Shown: positions 45,266 to 58,085, counted from the stretch's first letter. The stretch: DNA of 64,000 nucleotides from Rhyacophila brunnea (GCA_022495005.1 JAGYXB010001614.1:1-64000), one strand, 5' to 3'. The notes: generated by a model not told the origin, from the letters alone. A program made the numbers and translations.

Positions 45266-46035
45266 TTTATCCCTGATATATACTGAATAAACATACATAT
45301 TAAAATTATTAAAAATAAATATTGTCCATGCATTTCAAAATCTCTACTGTTGGATATTTTTACATTTCGTTACAACTTGTATTTACAGTATCTGAATATA
45401 TCTAAACGCAAAACCCTGGTCTCCGAAAGATATTCATATAAAATGGTATTAACCCTAGATCAATTTTATTGTATACGTTTAAAATACACACATGTTTCAG
45501 ATTGTATAATATATGCATATTATGCAGCTCACGTACGGTATAAATGAAAATTAAATTAGATTTTCTTGTAAGTACCTATCTAATTTATAAATTTTGTATA
45601 TACTTTTTCTACTGTTTAATAACTTACTACTGCATCTATTATATTTTTAATATATAATTTTAATATTATTTATTTGTTTTTAAATGCCATTTTGTTAATG
45701 TATTAAATTAATAATATGCAAAGTTGTCTTCATGTAATTTCAATTTGATTTTAATAAAAAGAATGCTTAATCCACATATTGTATTAAATTATAATTATAA
45801 TTAATTTAAATTATGATCATATTATTTTTTAATAATCAGAATGCAATACTTCTCGGGTTTAAATTCCAGATGAGCCAACCGTGTATTTTTTGTTACATAT
45901 TTTAATGTTAGTGATATTTTTATACTGAATAAAATATTTCTTGACAAATAAACCTGGTGGAAAATAGTGTTTATTTAAAAATATTAATCACACAATGGCC
46001 GGAATAACGTAGGTTATTATCAGCGTGCAAAACTA
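45266..46035. other. A+T-rich DNA, nothing recognised
   Basis: The 65-codon frame 45350-45547 has no motif. Confidence 0.45.
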
Positions 46036-46851
46036 TTAAGGTGAAGCCTTTACTGAGCCGTTTTTAAAGAGGCACCTAGTGGAATGATACGAAGCTTGCA
46101 ATTTGAGATTTTTTTTAGTAATTTACAATTTCAACTATATTAATTATTAAATATGTATCTGAAAACATTAAAAAGAAAAATATTTTTTATTTTAAATCAA
46201 AGATAAACTTACAATTGTAAAAAATGTAATATAATGTGAATTTGTTGAATCGGACCGCACCCTATTATTACATATATTTTAAGATCATATTTATTATTAA
46301 AAATTTAGTTTATTAAGATTTCTAAGCATCACTTAAGCGATTTTTGACTAATTCATAGTTTTAATTGTTTTTTATATCTTTTTTAAAAAACATCGATTTT
46401 TTATAAAAAATATAAATGTGTATAACTTAAAATCTTTTATATGTATATCAAATCAAGCTTCAATATTGGGACCATTCATAAATATATTTTGATATAAATA
46501 AATAAAAAATATAAAAGATATAAAAAATATTAAAATTAGTCAAAAATCGCTTAGGTGATGCTTAGAAAACTTAATAAACTAAATTTTAACAATAAATATG
46601 ATCATAAAATATATGTTATAATAGGGTGCGGTCCGATTCAACAAATTCACAATGTATTAAATTTTTTACAATTGTAAGTTTATCTTTGACTTATAATAAA
46701 AAATATTTTTCTTTTTAATGTTTCCAGATACATATGTATTCATTAATATAGTTGAAATTGTAAATTATCAAAAACATGTCTCAAATTGCAAACTTCGTAT
46801 CTTTCCGCTAGGTGCCTCTTTATAAAAGGCTCAGTAAAGACTTTACCTTAA
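46036..46851. mobile_element. TTAA-flanked foldback element D2
   Basis: TTAA at 46036-46039 and 46848-46851 bounds 808 bp. Arms of about 345 bp (46040-46385 and 46500-46847) are inverted copies with high identity. They share AGAGGCACCTAG, TTTACAATTTCAACTATATT and GGTGCGGTCCGATTCAACAA (as seen on one strand or the other). The ends begin GGTGAAGCCTTTACTGAGCC. It is not obviously related in sequence to D1 at 8093 but has the same architecture. The 62-codon frame 46812-47000 is spurious. Confidence 0.85.
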
Positions 46852-48546
46852 TGGAAACGATTGATCCAGATCATTACAAAATACATTATTATTCGGTTCT
46901 CGAGTACGTACAAGTAAATTATAAGATTTATTTTACTGCATCAAATTTAGATTTCAAGTACCACATAAATAAAAAGGCACGAATAATAAAAAAAATATGA
47001 ATAATACCTCTTACACGCACAATTTACTGCAATATCTCAGGCTTACCACTACCTTTTGTTCCATGATACATTGAATGACGTTCGCAGAATAGGAATAAAA
47101 AATAAAAGCTACCCCGACTGTTGCTTGGCTCACGTGATAATCACGAATAAGGGTCGGTCGGCAGGGGTCAATAAATCAGACCGTGTAATCTGAAGGAGCC
47201 TTTGCCCTCGCAGGCTAAGGAGGGAAGCCCTCCCTTGAGAATACGAATCCCAAAAAGAATGCGGCGTAGACCGTGGAATCGCAGCGACGTAGCAACAAAA
47301 TCGTAGCCATCGTAGAGGGCTCGCGATTTCGCAATAAGTTGAATTAGATGATATCTACTTTGAAATAATACCTCTTAATATATTTTTAGTGTCTTTTAAT
47401 TGAAGTTCAGTCATCATTGTCATGCTATATGCAATGTTATTACTAATTTAGATAAATTTAAGATTCAACAAAGACGTAACTACAAATAAATGTAAAAAAT
47501 ATTATATCAGAGAAAATAAAATTGATACATTCAACTGAGATCGTATTACGTTATATTTTATTGTAACATATTCAACAGTATGATTCGTTCAGTTTTATTT
47601 CAATGCATGATTTTTTAAAAAATATTTTTTTCAATGTGTGATTTCAAAATATGGCATCAATATTTTTTTCAAATCAAAAGTTCATAAGTATCAGTTTGCA
47701 GAATAATTTTACTAGGCCCTTTATTTTAATAGTTGTAACTTTACCATGAAATAACTCTCAGAACGCTAAAAATGATAATTTAAATAAGCTAACCGCTATA
47801 CTACTATTTTTTGAAAAATGTCACTTACCTACGTCTTTTTTGCTTTGACAGGTTGATAATATAATAGTATGTAAGTGAGTGGATTAACTAGAAAATTTTC
47901 AATTAATCGGCTTAACTGACTAATAATTTGCCACGAGTGATAATTTTAATAATCGTTTTATTATTAATACAATATCTGAGTTATAATATCATGATACAAC
48001 ATATGTTAATATTATTTTATAATGCGGTTTATGCAATCATGTATAGCCGTAGTGTTCATTCTGAGTAATTACAAAAGGTATTGAATAGCTTTTCAGGTTA
48101 ACCCTTCTACCTTTAAAACTACTGATGCAAATTCCGGTTAGGCGTAAGTGCCATTTTTATATAAAAGGTCGTATCTTATCAGCGTTTGTATGAATGAACA
48201 ATGACTGCTTCTAACGAAAAGAGGATGCAGAGCGGGTGAAAATTGTGAGAAATCAATCAGCAAGGATAATTTATTATAAATACATTCTATAATATTTTTG
48301 CAATGCATTCATCCATTCTGTATAAAGATTGCTAATGTGGGTATCGCTGAAGATGATTTTTACGTATACTAACTCTACAAAGTCATTTTCGCCGTATTAT
48401 TACTAACGCCCTTTTTTGCTTACCAATCTTTTTCTACGTTTTTAATGACCTTACTTTTTACATTCATTGCAATATCAGATTCTGTATCTAGCTGAAAACT
48501 TTAAATAAGAATACTATCTGGAAACTCAATATGTATAAGATTTTTT
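46852..48546. other. A+T-rich DNA with a GC-rich island
   Basis: 47105-47330 is markedly less A+T-rich (contains GGGTCGGTCGGCAGGGGTC and GAAGCCCTCCCTTGAG). It has no long open frame. It could be a LINE 5' UTR or other repeat fragment; single-copy in this window. Confidence 0.4.
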
Positions 48547-49310
48547 ACTAGATCATCATCATCATCATCAGCCTGAATCTATCCACTGCTAGATGAAGGC
48601 CTCTTCAAGCTGCTTCTACTTCTCTCAGTCCTGTGCATTGCGCTGTCACGTACTTCCACAGAACTTTATCATTTCATCGATCCAGCGGCCTCTAGGTCTA
48701 CCTTGCGGACGTTTTGTACTTCTTAGATATTACTGGATGACTAGATTTGTCCAACGATTGTCTCTTCTTTGAGCTATGTGTCCTGCCCATCTCCATTTTA
48801 GGCTTTTAATAAACTCAATTACATCGCAAACCCTTGTCTGCTTCCTTATTCACTCATTCTTCTTCTTGTCCTTTCGCGTTATGCCCAGCAAGCACCTCTC
48901 CATACCACGTTGTGCTACTCTAAGTTTCTGGATCTCTCTTTTATTTAGGGTCCATGTTTTACACGCATATGTGATCACGGAAAGCACACACTGGTTGAAC
49001 ACTTTGCGCTTTAGGCACAGTGGAAGGTCACTTTTGAAGACATTATTCAGGCGGCCAAAAGCACTCCAGCCTAGCTTTACTCTGCGAACAATTTCATCAA
49101 ATATACATCCATCTATAGACACTTGTTGTCCCAGATAGATGTAGCTTTTCACCTGTTCGAGCTGAGTGCCATTGACGAGGATCTCTTTTTGGCCCGCAAA
49201 GCAGTTGAACATGACTTTCGTCTTTGTTACATTTATTTTCAAACCTACTTTGTTGCTTACTTCAGCGAGTTCCTGCATTCTGCTTTGGAGGTCTTCTGAG
49301 ATAACTAGAT
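48547..49310 (-). mobile_element. LINE-B copy, longest fragment, with TSD
   Basis: The element is about 48554-49303, flanked by ACTAGAT at 48547-48553 and 49304-49310, with a CATCATCATCATCA tail on the plus strand. The minus strand gives a 142-codon frame (49278-48850): MQELAEVSNKVGLKINVTKT, YLGQQVSIDGC, KLGWSAFGRLNNVF, KVFNQCVLSVITYACKTW and MERCLLGITRKDKK. After a stop come LKWRWAGHIAQRRDNRW and KRPQGRPRGRWIDEMI. It covers the RT thumb to C-terminus; catalytic RT and endonuclease domains are missing. Confidence 0.92.
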
Positions 49311-50754
49311 AACTTTGAATAAACTTACGGCTTTATGATTTAAAAAAAATTAGGTGTTATGAATCCACTTCGAAGGTAAATTGACAATGAAGAATATGAT
49401 AATTTCGGTACACAACCTTTATTTAATTAATTATCATTGATAAGTATTATTTATTTATGCGTACTTTGGTACTTTTGGCGGTGATGAGGTGGAGGAGATG
49501 AAATCGTAGTGGCTTGGAAGTTGTGAGGGGAGAATTTATTTAGCGTTACAATAATAAATATGACAGAGTTCGGTTACAATTGTGGGTACTGATATACTGG
49601 CGAGATCGGTGTCATCGAGAGATTGATTATATTAATTAACTGTAAGACTTGATTCGAGTAGAGCATCGGTTGACTACGTCAAGTGACAGACTCGATGAGT
49701 GAGTGAGGATTTGTGGATTGTTCTTCTTATTTATACAAATGAAGCTCATAATATATTACTACAGAATGATATTGTCGCAATTACCATATCATAACCTACT
49801 GATCTAGTTATGATTGAGGAAATGCTGACATTTTTTCGTCCTACTGTTTTGTTTTGACAACAAAATATGCATATTAAAGTGTGTCACTCATGTAATGCTT
49901 GATTGCTTTATACTTATTTATATTTGTGTTTTGTACCTACTTTGAATTTGTAATATTCACTCGTGTTAATGAATGAATTAATTTAATTCCAGTCAGATGA
50001 ATAAAAACGAATTTAATAATATTATTTGAATATGTGAAATGAAAGCTTTATCAACGTGATGATAGAGCATTCGATGTTGTATTCACCCGCAAGCTGTTTT
50101 GACTAATCGATTACACACCCATCGAATATCCTTTACAGACCATCTGGTAATAGTAGGGGTTGGAAAATCTGAATTAATCATTGGAATGAGGAAAAACTCT
50201 TTTTGAAGGGTTGATTTGTAACTTTGTAATATTAAGAGAGATATAGGAAACGCAGCCATAAATATTCAAATAGTAATTTGATAACCAACTGAAATGTTTA
50301 TCAGGTTACAATATTTATGGTGAAGTTTAAACGTTTTAATCTTGATTTAATTAATTCGAGTTTCGTCCGCTTCAACTGATCACTTTATAATATCTTTTTA
50401 AAGAGAACGAAACCGTTTTTAATGTTATTGAATAACTTACAATAAAATATGTACTGCATATTTAGTTAAATTTTGATTAATACCATGCCTTTCCATCAAG
50501 AATACACAGTTAACACCATTACAAAAAAATCACGATAATTAACTAAGTATAACATGCCAACGAAAGTTATAGCAATATTTATATTATTCGTAAGTAGGTG
50601 AATGACAACAGCGCCATATATGTTTTTAATACATTTAGGGTATTTTAAATAATTTAAGGTATTTATTGCGCTATTATTAATCGGGAATGCTTCACTGTGA
50701 AACGATTGCATTCTTCAGACCTTTTCAGTTTTTTCGTTATATATTGTAAAGAAG
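49311..50754. other. Intergenic DNA, nothing recognised
   Basis: 49470-49720 is purine-rich and loosely like 18500-18790. The 71-codon minus frame at 50496-50711 has no motif. Confidence 0.4.
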
Positions 50755-51113
50755 CGCCTAGTTTCAAAAGCCTTTAAAACGGTTTTCTAAAATGGTGTAT
50801 GTTTTGGTGGATATTTTTGTTACCTATATGATGGCCAAAAATTTTACTTAAAAATACGCCAAAAACCGTCAATACGTATAATTACGGTAAATTTCAAAAC
50901 CCGTTAAAATGGTTAGCTGTGCTTTTCAAATACGCCTAAAATGGATAAGCCAAAATACTCTTTAGAATGTAAGGAGTTAAAAAATAAATACATAAAGTTC
51001 ACAGATTTAATAGATATGTTTTAATCTCATTTTTCTCAAAACTACCTAAAATCGTTTTTCTCATTTATCTCAGAACTACCTATAATCCTTTTAGGGGCTT
51101 TTGAAACTAGGCG
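50755..51113. mobile_element. MITE with CGCCTAGTTTC termini
   Basis: CGCCTAGTTTCAAAAGCC at the left end is exactly mirrored by GGCTTTTGAAACTAGGCG at the right; 359 bp in all. The interior repeats AAAACGGTTTT / AAAACCCGTT-type motifs. No clear flanking duplication. Single copy in the window. Confidence 0.7.
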
Positions 51114-51389
51114 ATTCAAATAATTATTTGTTAAAATAAATAGGTCCTATTTTCAGATATTTTTTTTTACCCCAGACAAATCAGTTATATTATATATAGT
51201 GTCTTTTTATTATAGCACCCTAAATCATACGTTAGCCACCATCAGGATGAACTAAGTTAGTTTTATTGTCGGTTTCTCAAAATACTTTGGTATAGCTACA
51301 TTCGTATCATTCATAATGGTTATTAAATAATGCTTAGTTAAACTAGTAGGAGAATTTTTTATTTAATCTAACTAAAAGATATTAAGGAA
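51114..51389. other. Spacer, nothing recognised
   Basis: A+T-rich, no open frame. Confidence 0.4.
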
Positions 51390-51580
51390 TGTGGTGTTGT
51401 CCTTTACTACGAGTACATACACCTTTGATCTTTTCTTGGTTAATGAGCTGAATAATTCTGTTCTCATGGCCGAGATATCTAATATAATTTTCTGATTTCG
51501 TTGCAATGCAGAACCTCATAGTAATTCCTATTTCTTTAATGACGTCAACATTAGTCACTTATCCTACAATATCCTTTTTC
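51390..51580 (-). mobile_element. LINE-A copy 3, strongly decayed
   Basis: It aligns in reverse with the middle of LINE-A: the block equivalent to KRSRGRRR near 51400, the EYLGHENR-like stretch near 51460-51490, and the GTCAACATTAGTCACTTATCC block matching the VTNVEVL region. No open frame; much older than the copy at 20735. Confidence 0.6.
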
Positions 51581-52382
51581 TATGTGTCAAGTTTTCGTGA
51601 AAATTTTATTGTTTACAGTCCACATAACCATACTATAAAAAATATAATGTAATAATATTTGTTTATCATTATTTAATACTAAAAATACACACGAGGTTAA
51701 ATTAGGGTGATTAATCTAGAAAAATAGTAGAATAGTAGTTCTATTGAAGCAATCATAGAAATACTCAGGCTTTAAAAAGTTACAACATATATTATATTGT
51801 GGACTAACCGGTAATCAAACTTAGAACTCTCTTATAAGTAGCCACTGCCTTATTTATTGGACTACGAGGGTTTTTATAGTATAATATGATGATTATAAAA
51901 TATCGTCACCATAATTAATACTTCAACTAGATAACTCTGATTTAGTCATTTTAGGGAAAATGAATTTTAAACTTTCCTTGATTAACATAAATCTAGTTTA
52001 TAATTAGTATTAAAAATTGTACTTGTCTAATTGGGGAAAATTTAATATTGTTCAATTGTATGAAATTTTTTTTTAGATATATTAATTTATTTATTTAATG
52101 CATTTATGCTTTTAAAGTTATCTAATATTTTCAAACATTTCCGATTAACTTCAGACTTATCCAGTTTTATCATTTTGTAGATAATGAAAATGTAGAGTCA
52201 TATTCAATATCTATCTCAAAAACAGTGAAAGTCAAGTTATCTAGCTGTAGTATTGATGTGACGATATGTATTATTATATATAATTCTACATTAAGTGTTT
52301 TATAGTCTTTCAATTAGTATTCCTAAATGTTCTGACATATATTTTGATTATTATAATATTACATCACAAATTTTTAACATAA

Positions 52383-52555
52383 GAGGATCATAATATTAGC
52401 CCACACAGTGTGGAGATTGTATGAATAGATGTTTGTTTTTATGAAACAATATATGTTACTATGGCTTCAGACACATATTGAAAAACGATATTTTATAATT
52501 TTATGAGACCAAGTATTAATTATTAGTAAGACCCGAAACATCATCGGCCGCATCT
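52383..52555 (-). repeat. tRNA-derived SINE (Ser/Leu-like), decayed copy
   Basis: GAGGATCATAATATTAGCCC, CACACAGTGTGGAG and CAGACACATATTGAAAAACG match the SINE body in reverse. The tRNA head survives only as CATCGGCCGCATCTT near 52540. Confidence 0.6.
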
Positions 52556-53034
52556 TATATAGTAGAAAATAACACAAGATATTGTAAATCAACATCTAAA
52601 TACGCCACAGATGTGATGGTTACAATTTAATGTTTTAAACAGCTAACCGGTAGATTTACAAATCATCAGCGTGGCAATTAATCATTCATTTACCGCCCTA
52701 TATGCGTTTCGATGATTGCAAAACGCCCTAACCCACAGTACGTTGGATGGTATAGGCTCTTAATCGAGCCAATGTGGCTTTAATTATCACGACCTAATTG
52801 CCTATCCCACTGCAAGGAGGGAACAATGACGTATGGAGGGAGGCTTACAAGAGATAAGTGATAAAGGAGATAGAATCACTTAGTTTCTGGCGATGGGATC
52901 AAGTGGAAATAGATGTAGTTTTAAATTATATTCACAGCAGTTACGCAACCTATAGTCTTATCTATTTTTTTTTTTAATAATTATCAACTCACGATTACCG
53001 ATGCAGTAATGTGTCATCGTACAAGGTTGTTGAA

Positions 53035-53110
53035 AACTCACATGTTGTTTTTCAATATGTGTTTGAACCCAGATAAAGTATCTAATAAGTTGAGCAAGTG
53101 GATAAATCCG
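53035..53110 (+). repeat. SINE body fragment (Ser/Leu-like)
   Basis: ACATGTTGTTTTTCAATATG, then TCTAATAAGTTGAGCAAGTG, match the body of the 37906 copy. The head is missing. Confidence 0.6.
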
Positions 53111-54448
53111 GTATTGACTGCAACATGTCAAATTTGTGGATGTAATTTTGTTGTCATTCACAAAACACATATAACTTAATGTGCTATTGTAATTGTGCGA
53201 AAAAATGCATGTAACAAATTTTACTCGACATGAGATGCATTTATAATAGCAAAATGTCACATCAGCGCATGTGCAAGAGCTGCATTTTCATTTGTTTTGG
53301 CTAGCCGCGTGACGCCACCGTCTCACCCTGGCCTCATGAGATGAGAAAACTGGTCGATTTTGAGAACTAGGTATACTTATTACCAGTATAAAAAAATACT
53401 TAGTATAGAAACATGTTTCAAAATACTTACTAGTATTTGGAATGCTATAGAAACTAAAACCAACTCCATATTAGTTTTTGAAATACGTATCAGCGCAGGT
53501 AACTCAGACTGTGTATCGGCTTCAATAGAATTGCTAAAAATACGCCGGTTGTCAAAAACACATTTTAAATTTATGAGTTGTTTTTTTGTTAGGTTACAAT
53601 ATTGTTATCAAAAATGAATAACAGTTTTTTTTTTTAATTTTAAACATGTTTTGAGCGGTCATTTAACAAGCCTAAGCCTGTGCGTCATCTCATCACTGTG
53701 CTGCGACACAAAATTTATGACATATTATTCATACATTCAAGCGCAATAGAATACTAAATTAAAATATACCCATATTCAAGCGCTCATGTACGCATTTAAT
53801 GTCAATAGTGTTGAAAGTCTACCAACTGGCGAGTGCACAAAACAGCGACTCGCGATGATGTCATCACAAGTTTTTTGGAATAAGTTTATTGGGCCACACA
53901 TACTGAGTATGGGTAGTGTGACACCCCCGTATGGTCCCCATTTGGGGATGTCTTTGTGTATCTGAAGAGGCCCGAATCGGTATCGAAGCCAACAAATAAT
54001 AAAGCGCTGATTACGAAAATAAATAATAATAAAAGAGCCCAAGAAATCCAACATTGTGCCCAATTTTGATTTACAACTGGGCACATGTCGGTTGTCGACA
54101 AGGTTGTCACTAGACAAATGTAGTCATGATATAGTTGCCACTCCATAACATTACACTCCGACTCTAGGATGACAATGGGGTAATAAATTCTAAAAGCATG
54201 TTTTTTACATATAATATTATCTATTTATTACTACATTATATTAATACAAGTGAATTTAAGTTTATCTATTTTTATGCGAGGTAATCAGGCAAAGAGGCGT
54301 ATCAGTGTAATGAAAAGTGCAGAAAAAGTGATAAATTATAAAGCGAATACTCTTACCCATAGGGCACTAAACGCGTGTTGGTTCGGTAAACTTATCAAGT
54401 TTAGCGGATGTATCTAACAGCGAAGAACTAGGACTAGTGTGTATAACT

Positions 54449-55003
54449 CATTGGCGAAGGGTGGAGGTAGGCTGTTAAGATCCGCCATAAATGGTGCACA
54501 CTATACTTTGTCAGTAATATGTATTTGTTTTCATTGAAATAAGACTACAATAATTTACAGATGGTGTTGGTTATTTTTTTAAATTAAATTAAACCATGCG
54601 AAAACTAAGCCATACTAGATAATAGTCAAAAAATACTCTTCTATCTATAAAATTTCTATAATAATGCAATTAAATTATATATTAAAAATAGAATAATAAT
54701 GTTTATCAATTATAGTTTGGTTTAGGCAGGGCTTAATGAATTTAAACAAATAATTAACCAACAACATAATGTAATAATATGTATTGCTGAATCAACGAAA
54801 ACAATTTAGTATAAATGAAAAGGTGTGCACAATTTTGTCGGATATCCTTAATTGTATCAAAATTTGATTTTTTAAAACTAACCAATGCCATATTATGTAA
54901 ATTGTAGTTTTAGTTCAATGAAAACAAATACGTTTGACTAACAAAATTTAATGTGCACGATCTATGTCAGATCTTAAAAGCCTACCTCCACCCTTCGTCA
55001 CTG
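54449..55003. mobile_element. hAT-like MITE (CAGTGGCGAAGGG family), copy 1
   Basis: It begins CATTGGCGAAGGGTGGAGG and ends CCTCCACCCTTCGTCACTG; 555 bp. Extended TIRs continue through AGGCTGTTAAGATC and TTAAAAGCCT. CAGTGNCG termini fit hAT, but flanking 8-mers no longer match. Immediately downstream, 55009-55055 is a LINE-B 3' end. Confidence 0.75.
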
Positions 55004-55008
55004 ATAAC

Positions 55009-55055
55009 TAGAGGAGGCCTACATCCAGCAGTAGATCATCCATAACCGATTGTGA
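55009..55055 (+). mobile_element. LINE-B 3'-end remnant
   Basis: GAGGAGGCCTACATCCAGCA followed by GTAGATCATC and GATTGTGATGA corresponds to EEAYIQQ-stop and the GATGATGA tail of LINE-B. Only about 45 bp remain beside the MITE. Confidence 0.55.
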
Positions 55056-55643
55056 TGACAATATTTTGTTTAATTTTATTCAACACCTACATAAAATTAT
55101 ACACGTTGAATGGGAAGTAAAATAGAAAACAATTCGTCCAGTAGGGGATTGGCCATTATTGTTAAAATTGATAATATTTTAATCCAGTAACGCAATGCGT
55201 ATTTAGATGGACAAATAAATTATTTTAAATTACTTAATTTGGTTTCTAAAATAATATACTAATCACAATTCCGTAATCGAAAATTGGCGAAATATCAATG
55301 AATATCATAATATCAAATTTGCATTTTCATACGGCTAAAATAGTCAAATTGTATGGTTAAATAGTCGATACTGTGAGGAACTGTATGCTTATTATTTGAT
55401 ATTACTAATGATAATTTTCATATTATTGCAAATTCGATGATATCATAATTATTTTCAAAGCATATATTATTATATGAATCAAAACATATCATTAAATTAA
55501 ATTTATTGAAAAATTTATGAGTATGTAAAAAAATCAATTTTAAATTTGAATGATTTTTGGAATGTTTTTTTTTTTAATTATTTTTCTAATTTTTGAAATC
55601 TCTATTGGAATGAAAAAATATGTACGTATTATAACTAAAACAA
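55056..55643. other. A+T-rich DNA, nothing recognised
   Basis: Recurrent ATGATATCATAATAT-type motifs near 55300-55460; no open frame. Confidence 0.45.
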
Positions 55644-56095
55644 AATAATTGCAAGATAAAAAGAACTTTTTATATACAACGTTTTTAAATTTTCTGTTGA
55701 ATCATATAAACTTGACTTGACTAGCTTAAACGATCAAAAAAAATTGTACTTGATAGAAATAATAATGAAATGTAATTTTGACATGTCATATTGATTTCCA
55801 TAGTAACACACGTATATATTAATAATTTAGTTGCTAGGACCCCAGACCCCTAGCAACCAATAATGGTGTCGAAATAACTTTATACAAAACAGAATTAACT
55901 GAAAATGAATTCAATTCTACTTAAAGATGGCTAAAAGTATTTAAAAATGCATTGGCATCGTGTTCTGACATATTCTAAAAGATTCAAATGTATCTAGCTA
56001 GTCGGGAAATTAGTTAAAAATCGATTGCAAGATTTGTACCGGACAAAGAACCACCGGACAAATAAGAATACGAGCTAAGAAAAACGTTGTAAAAT
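55644..56095 (-). mobile_element. MITE-A copy 7
   Basis: Complete reverse-oriented copy: GCAAGATAAAAAGAACTTTT at the left, the central GTTGCTAGGACC..CCTAGCAAC, CTACTTAAAGATGGCTAAAA (empty TTAA site) and AAGAAAAACGTTGTAAAAT at the right. This and copy 1 are the best references. Confidence 0.85.
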
Positions 56096-56109
56096 CATGC
56101 ATTCAAGGG

Positions 56110-56440
56110 CAAAGCTGATGTTATCTTATTCTTCCTTATGCGTTATTGTACAAGCACGATTTTGCACAAGTTTTAAGTATTTTGTCAATTCAGCGGCTTT
56201 TATTTCTACATTTCTAACATTTTCTATCTTTCCAATACCACTGAATAACTAAATTTGTCAAGCAATTATTGTCTCTTCTTCGAGTTATATATAGCGTATT
56301 TCTATTTGAGGTTTTCGGCAAATTATATTACATCACATGCCCTCTGTTGCCTCCACGACTCATTCCAATTTTTGCCATCGACACCTTTCATCAAAAAAAT
56401 CGTTCACCCTATGTCTGCCACATTCATTAAGAAATTGAAA
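56110..56440 (-). mobile_element. LINE-B, strongly decayed copy
   Basis: It aligns in reverse with 48660-48900: TCAATTCAGCGGC, AATTATTGTCTCTTCTTCGAG, TACATCACATGCCCTCTGTTG, CGACTCATTCCAATTTTTGC. All coding potential is lost; the 82-codon plus frame 56255-56503 is spurious. Confidence 0.65.
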
Positions 56441-56648
56441 ATGATCGATTTCAATATATTCTCCCCACATAAAATGTTGTTCCCAAAAAAAGGTGAGTTT
56501 TAGTTTCGTTGGTTTTGTGACGTCTTATTTTATTCAACCCGCTATCTTCTTTATCAAAAATTATTACATTATATCAGATGCCACCTTACCCATATGACTT
56601 GACATCATATATGGACGACCCCTAACATAAAAGTATCACAATATACAC

Positions 56649-57214
56649 CAGTGACGAAGGGTGGAGGTTGGCTGTTAAGATTATACATAAATAGTACACA
56701 CGAAACTTTGACAGTTATACTTATTTGTTTTCGTTGAACTAAGAACACAATATGCAGATGGTGCTGGTTAGTTTTTCAAATTAAATTACATCCTGCCTAA
56801 ACCAAACCATAATATTTTAGGTATGGTCAGGTCAACAAAGATAGTGGGCACTTTTTCAGTCATATTTATTTGTTTTCGTTGAATAAATAATACATATATT
56901 ATATTACAGGTGGTGTGAGTTAGTTTTTGAAAATTCATTAAGACATACCTATACCAAACCGTAATCGATAAAATATCTACAATTATGTATGGTTTAATTA
57001 TATAATTTAAAATATTTTATGAATAAACGAATATTTTTTTACTATTATCCACTATGGCTTGTATTGGGCAGGATTTAATTGAATTTTAAAAACTAACCAA
57101 TACTATGTATACATTGGAATCTCAGTTCAATGAAAACAATTACTTTTGACTGTCAAATTTACTGTGCACTATTTGTGTCGGATTTTAAAAACCTACCTCC
57201 ACCCTTCGCCACTG
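56649..57214. mobile_element. hAT-like MITE (CAGTGGCGAAGGG family), copy 2
   Basis: It begins CAGTGACGAAGGGTGGAGG and ends CCTCCACCCTTCGCCACTG; 566 bp. The flanks ATATACAC and CAATTCAC agree at 5 of 8 positions, so a decayed 8-bp duplication is possible. Inside, a stretch near the left end (CATATTTATTTGTTTTCGTT) is repeated around 56860, suggesting an internal partial duplication. Confidence 0.78.
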
Positions 57215-57599
57215 CAATTCACCACATTCAATTTACCCAGTGAGAATTTTAGGTATATCTGCTCGAGTAGTGATATAATTCAAGTATTAACACTAATGTG
57301 ACTTGTAACTTAGCGCAGTTGAGTGATTTATTATGTAACGAAATGCACATATTATATAATAATTATGCAAGTTTATATCAAACCCAAGAAAACGTTTACA
57401 TCTGAGTTATTGATCAACTTAATCAGGGGTGAGGAAATGTTTTGGTAATTACCCAACAGACATTAAACAAAAACAAAAAGAACTCATTTAAATTAAGAAT
57501 AAATTTCTCTCAACATTAGAATTTTCTAAAAATACCTAAAAGCAATAGGTACGCATGTACTTCTTATTGCTGCCCATATTCAAATCCAGAAATTTCCAG
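57215..57599. other. Spacer, nothing recognised
   Basis: A+T-rich, no open frame. Confidence 0.4.
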
Positions 57600-58085
57600 A
57601 GAAAAACTAAGACCCAGCTCTATAAAACCGACATACGTATAGTCGTTGCATACAGGTGCGAGTCATGGACGCTAAATATGATAAATAATGGTGGACTGCT
57701 TTGAGAGAAAGATCCTGAGGCGGATATACGGACTCATGAATGATGGTGGGGAGTGGAGAATTAGGTAAAACACGGAAACATACCGCTTATACCAAGATTC
57801 AAAACTCTCCACCTTCATAAAACTCCAGAGGCTAAACTTCGCAGGCCATGTCCAGCGCATGCCTGAGTTACGGATACCGAAGAAGATCCTCGAAGGAAAC
57901 CCAGGGCGGAAAAGGCCAGTGGGAAAGCCACGCACACGTTGGGGTGATACCATTACAAAAGATGCCAACCAGCTGCTAAAAATCAGGAATTGGAAAAGAC
58001 GTGCGGAGGACCGATCCGGCTGGAGGACGGCAGTGGAGGAGACCAGGGCTCGACTTGAGCTGTAGCGCTATCGAAGAAAAAGAAG
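57600..58085 (+). mobile_element. LINE-E, RTE-like C-terminal fragment
   Basis: It encodes VVAYRCESWTLNM (near 57645), then, after frame changes, ERKILRRIYGLMNDGGEW, YRLYQDSKLSTFIKLQRLNF and AGHVQRMPELRIPKKILEG, followed by KPRTRWGDTI, RNWKRRAEDRSGWR and a stop at 58063-58065. It ends in a GAAGAAAAAGAAGAA tail. This is the post-RT region of an RTE-like LINE, with the last 68 codons intact (57859-58065). Confidence 0.88.

Larger units (their letters stand above)
51581..54448. other. Intergenic DNA with SINE traces
   Basis: Besides the SINE pieces listed, 52640-52860 and 53760-54170 are less A+T-rich and unassigned. 53100-53260 shares CTGCAACATGTC and ATTCACAAAA blocks with 31080-31130. The overlapping minus frames 53776-54117 and 53886-54146 have no domain I recognise. 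Confidence 0.35.
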
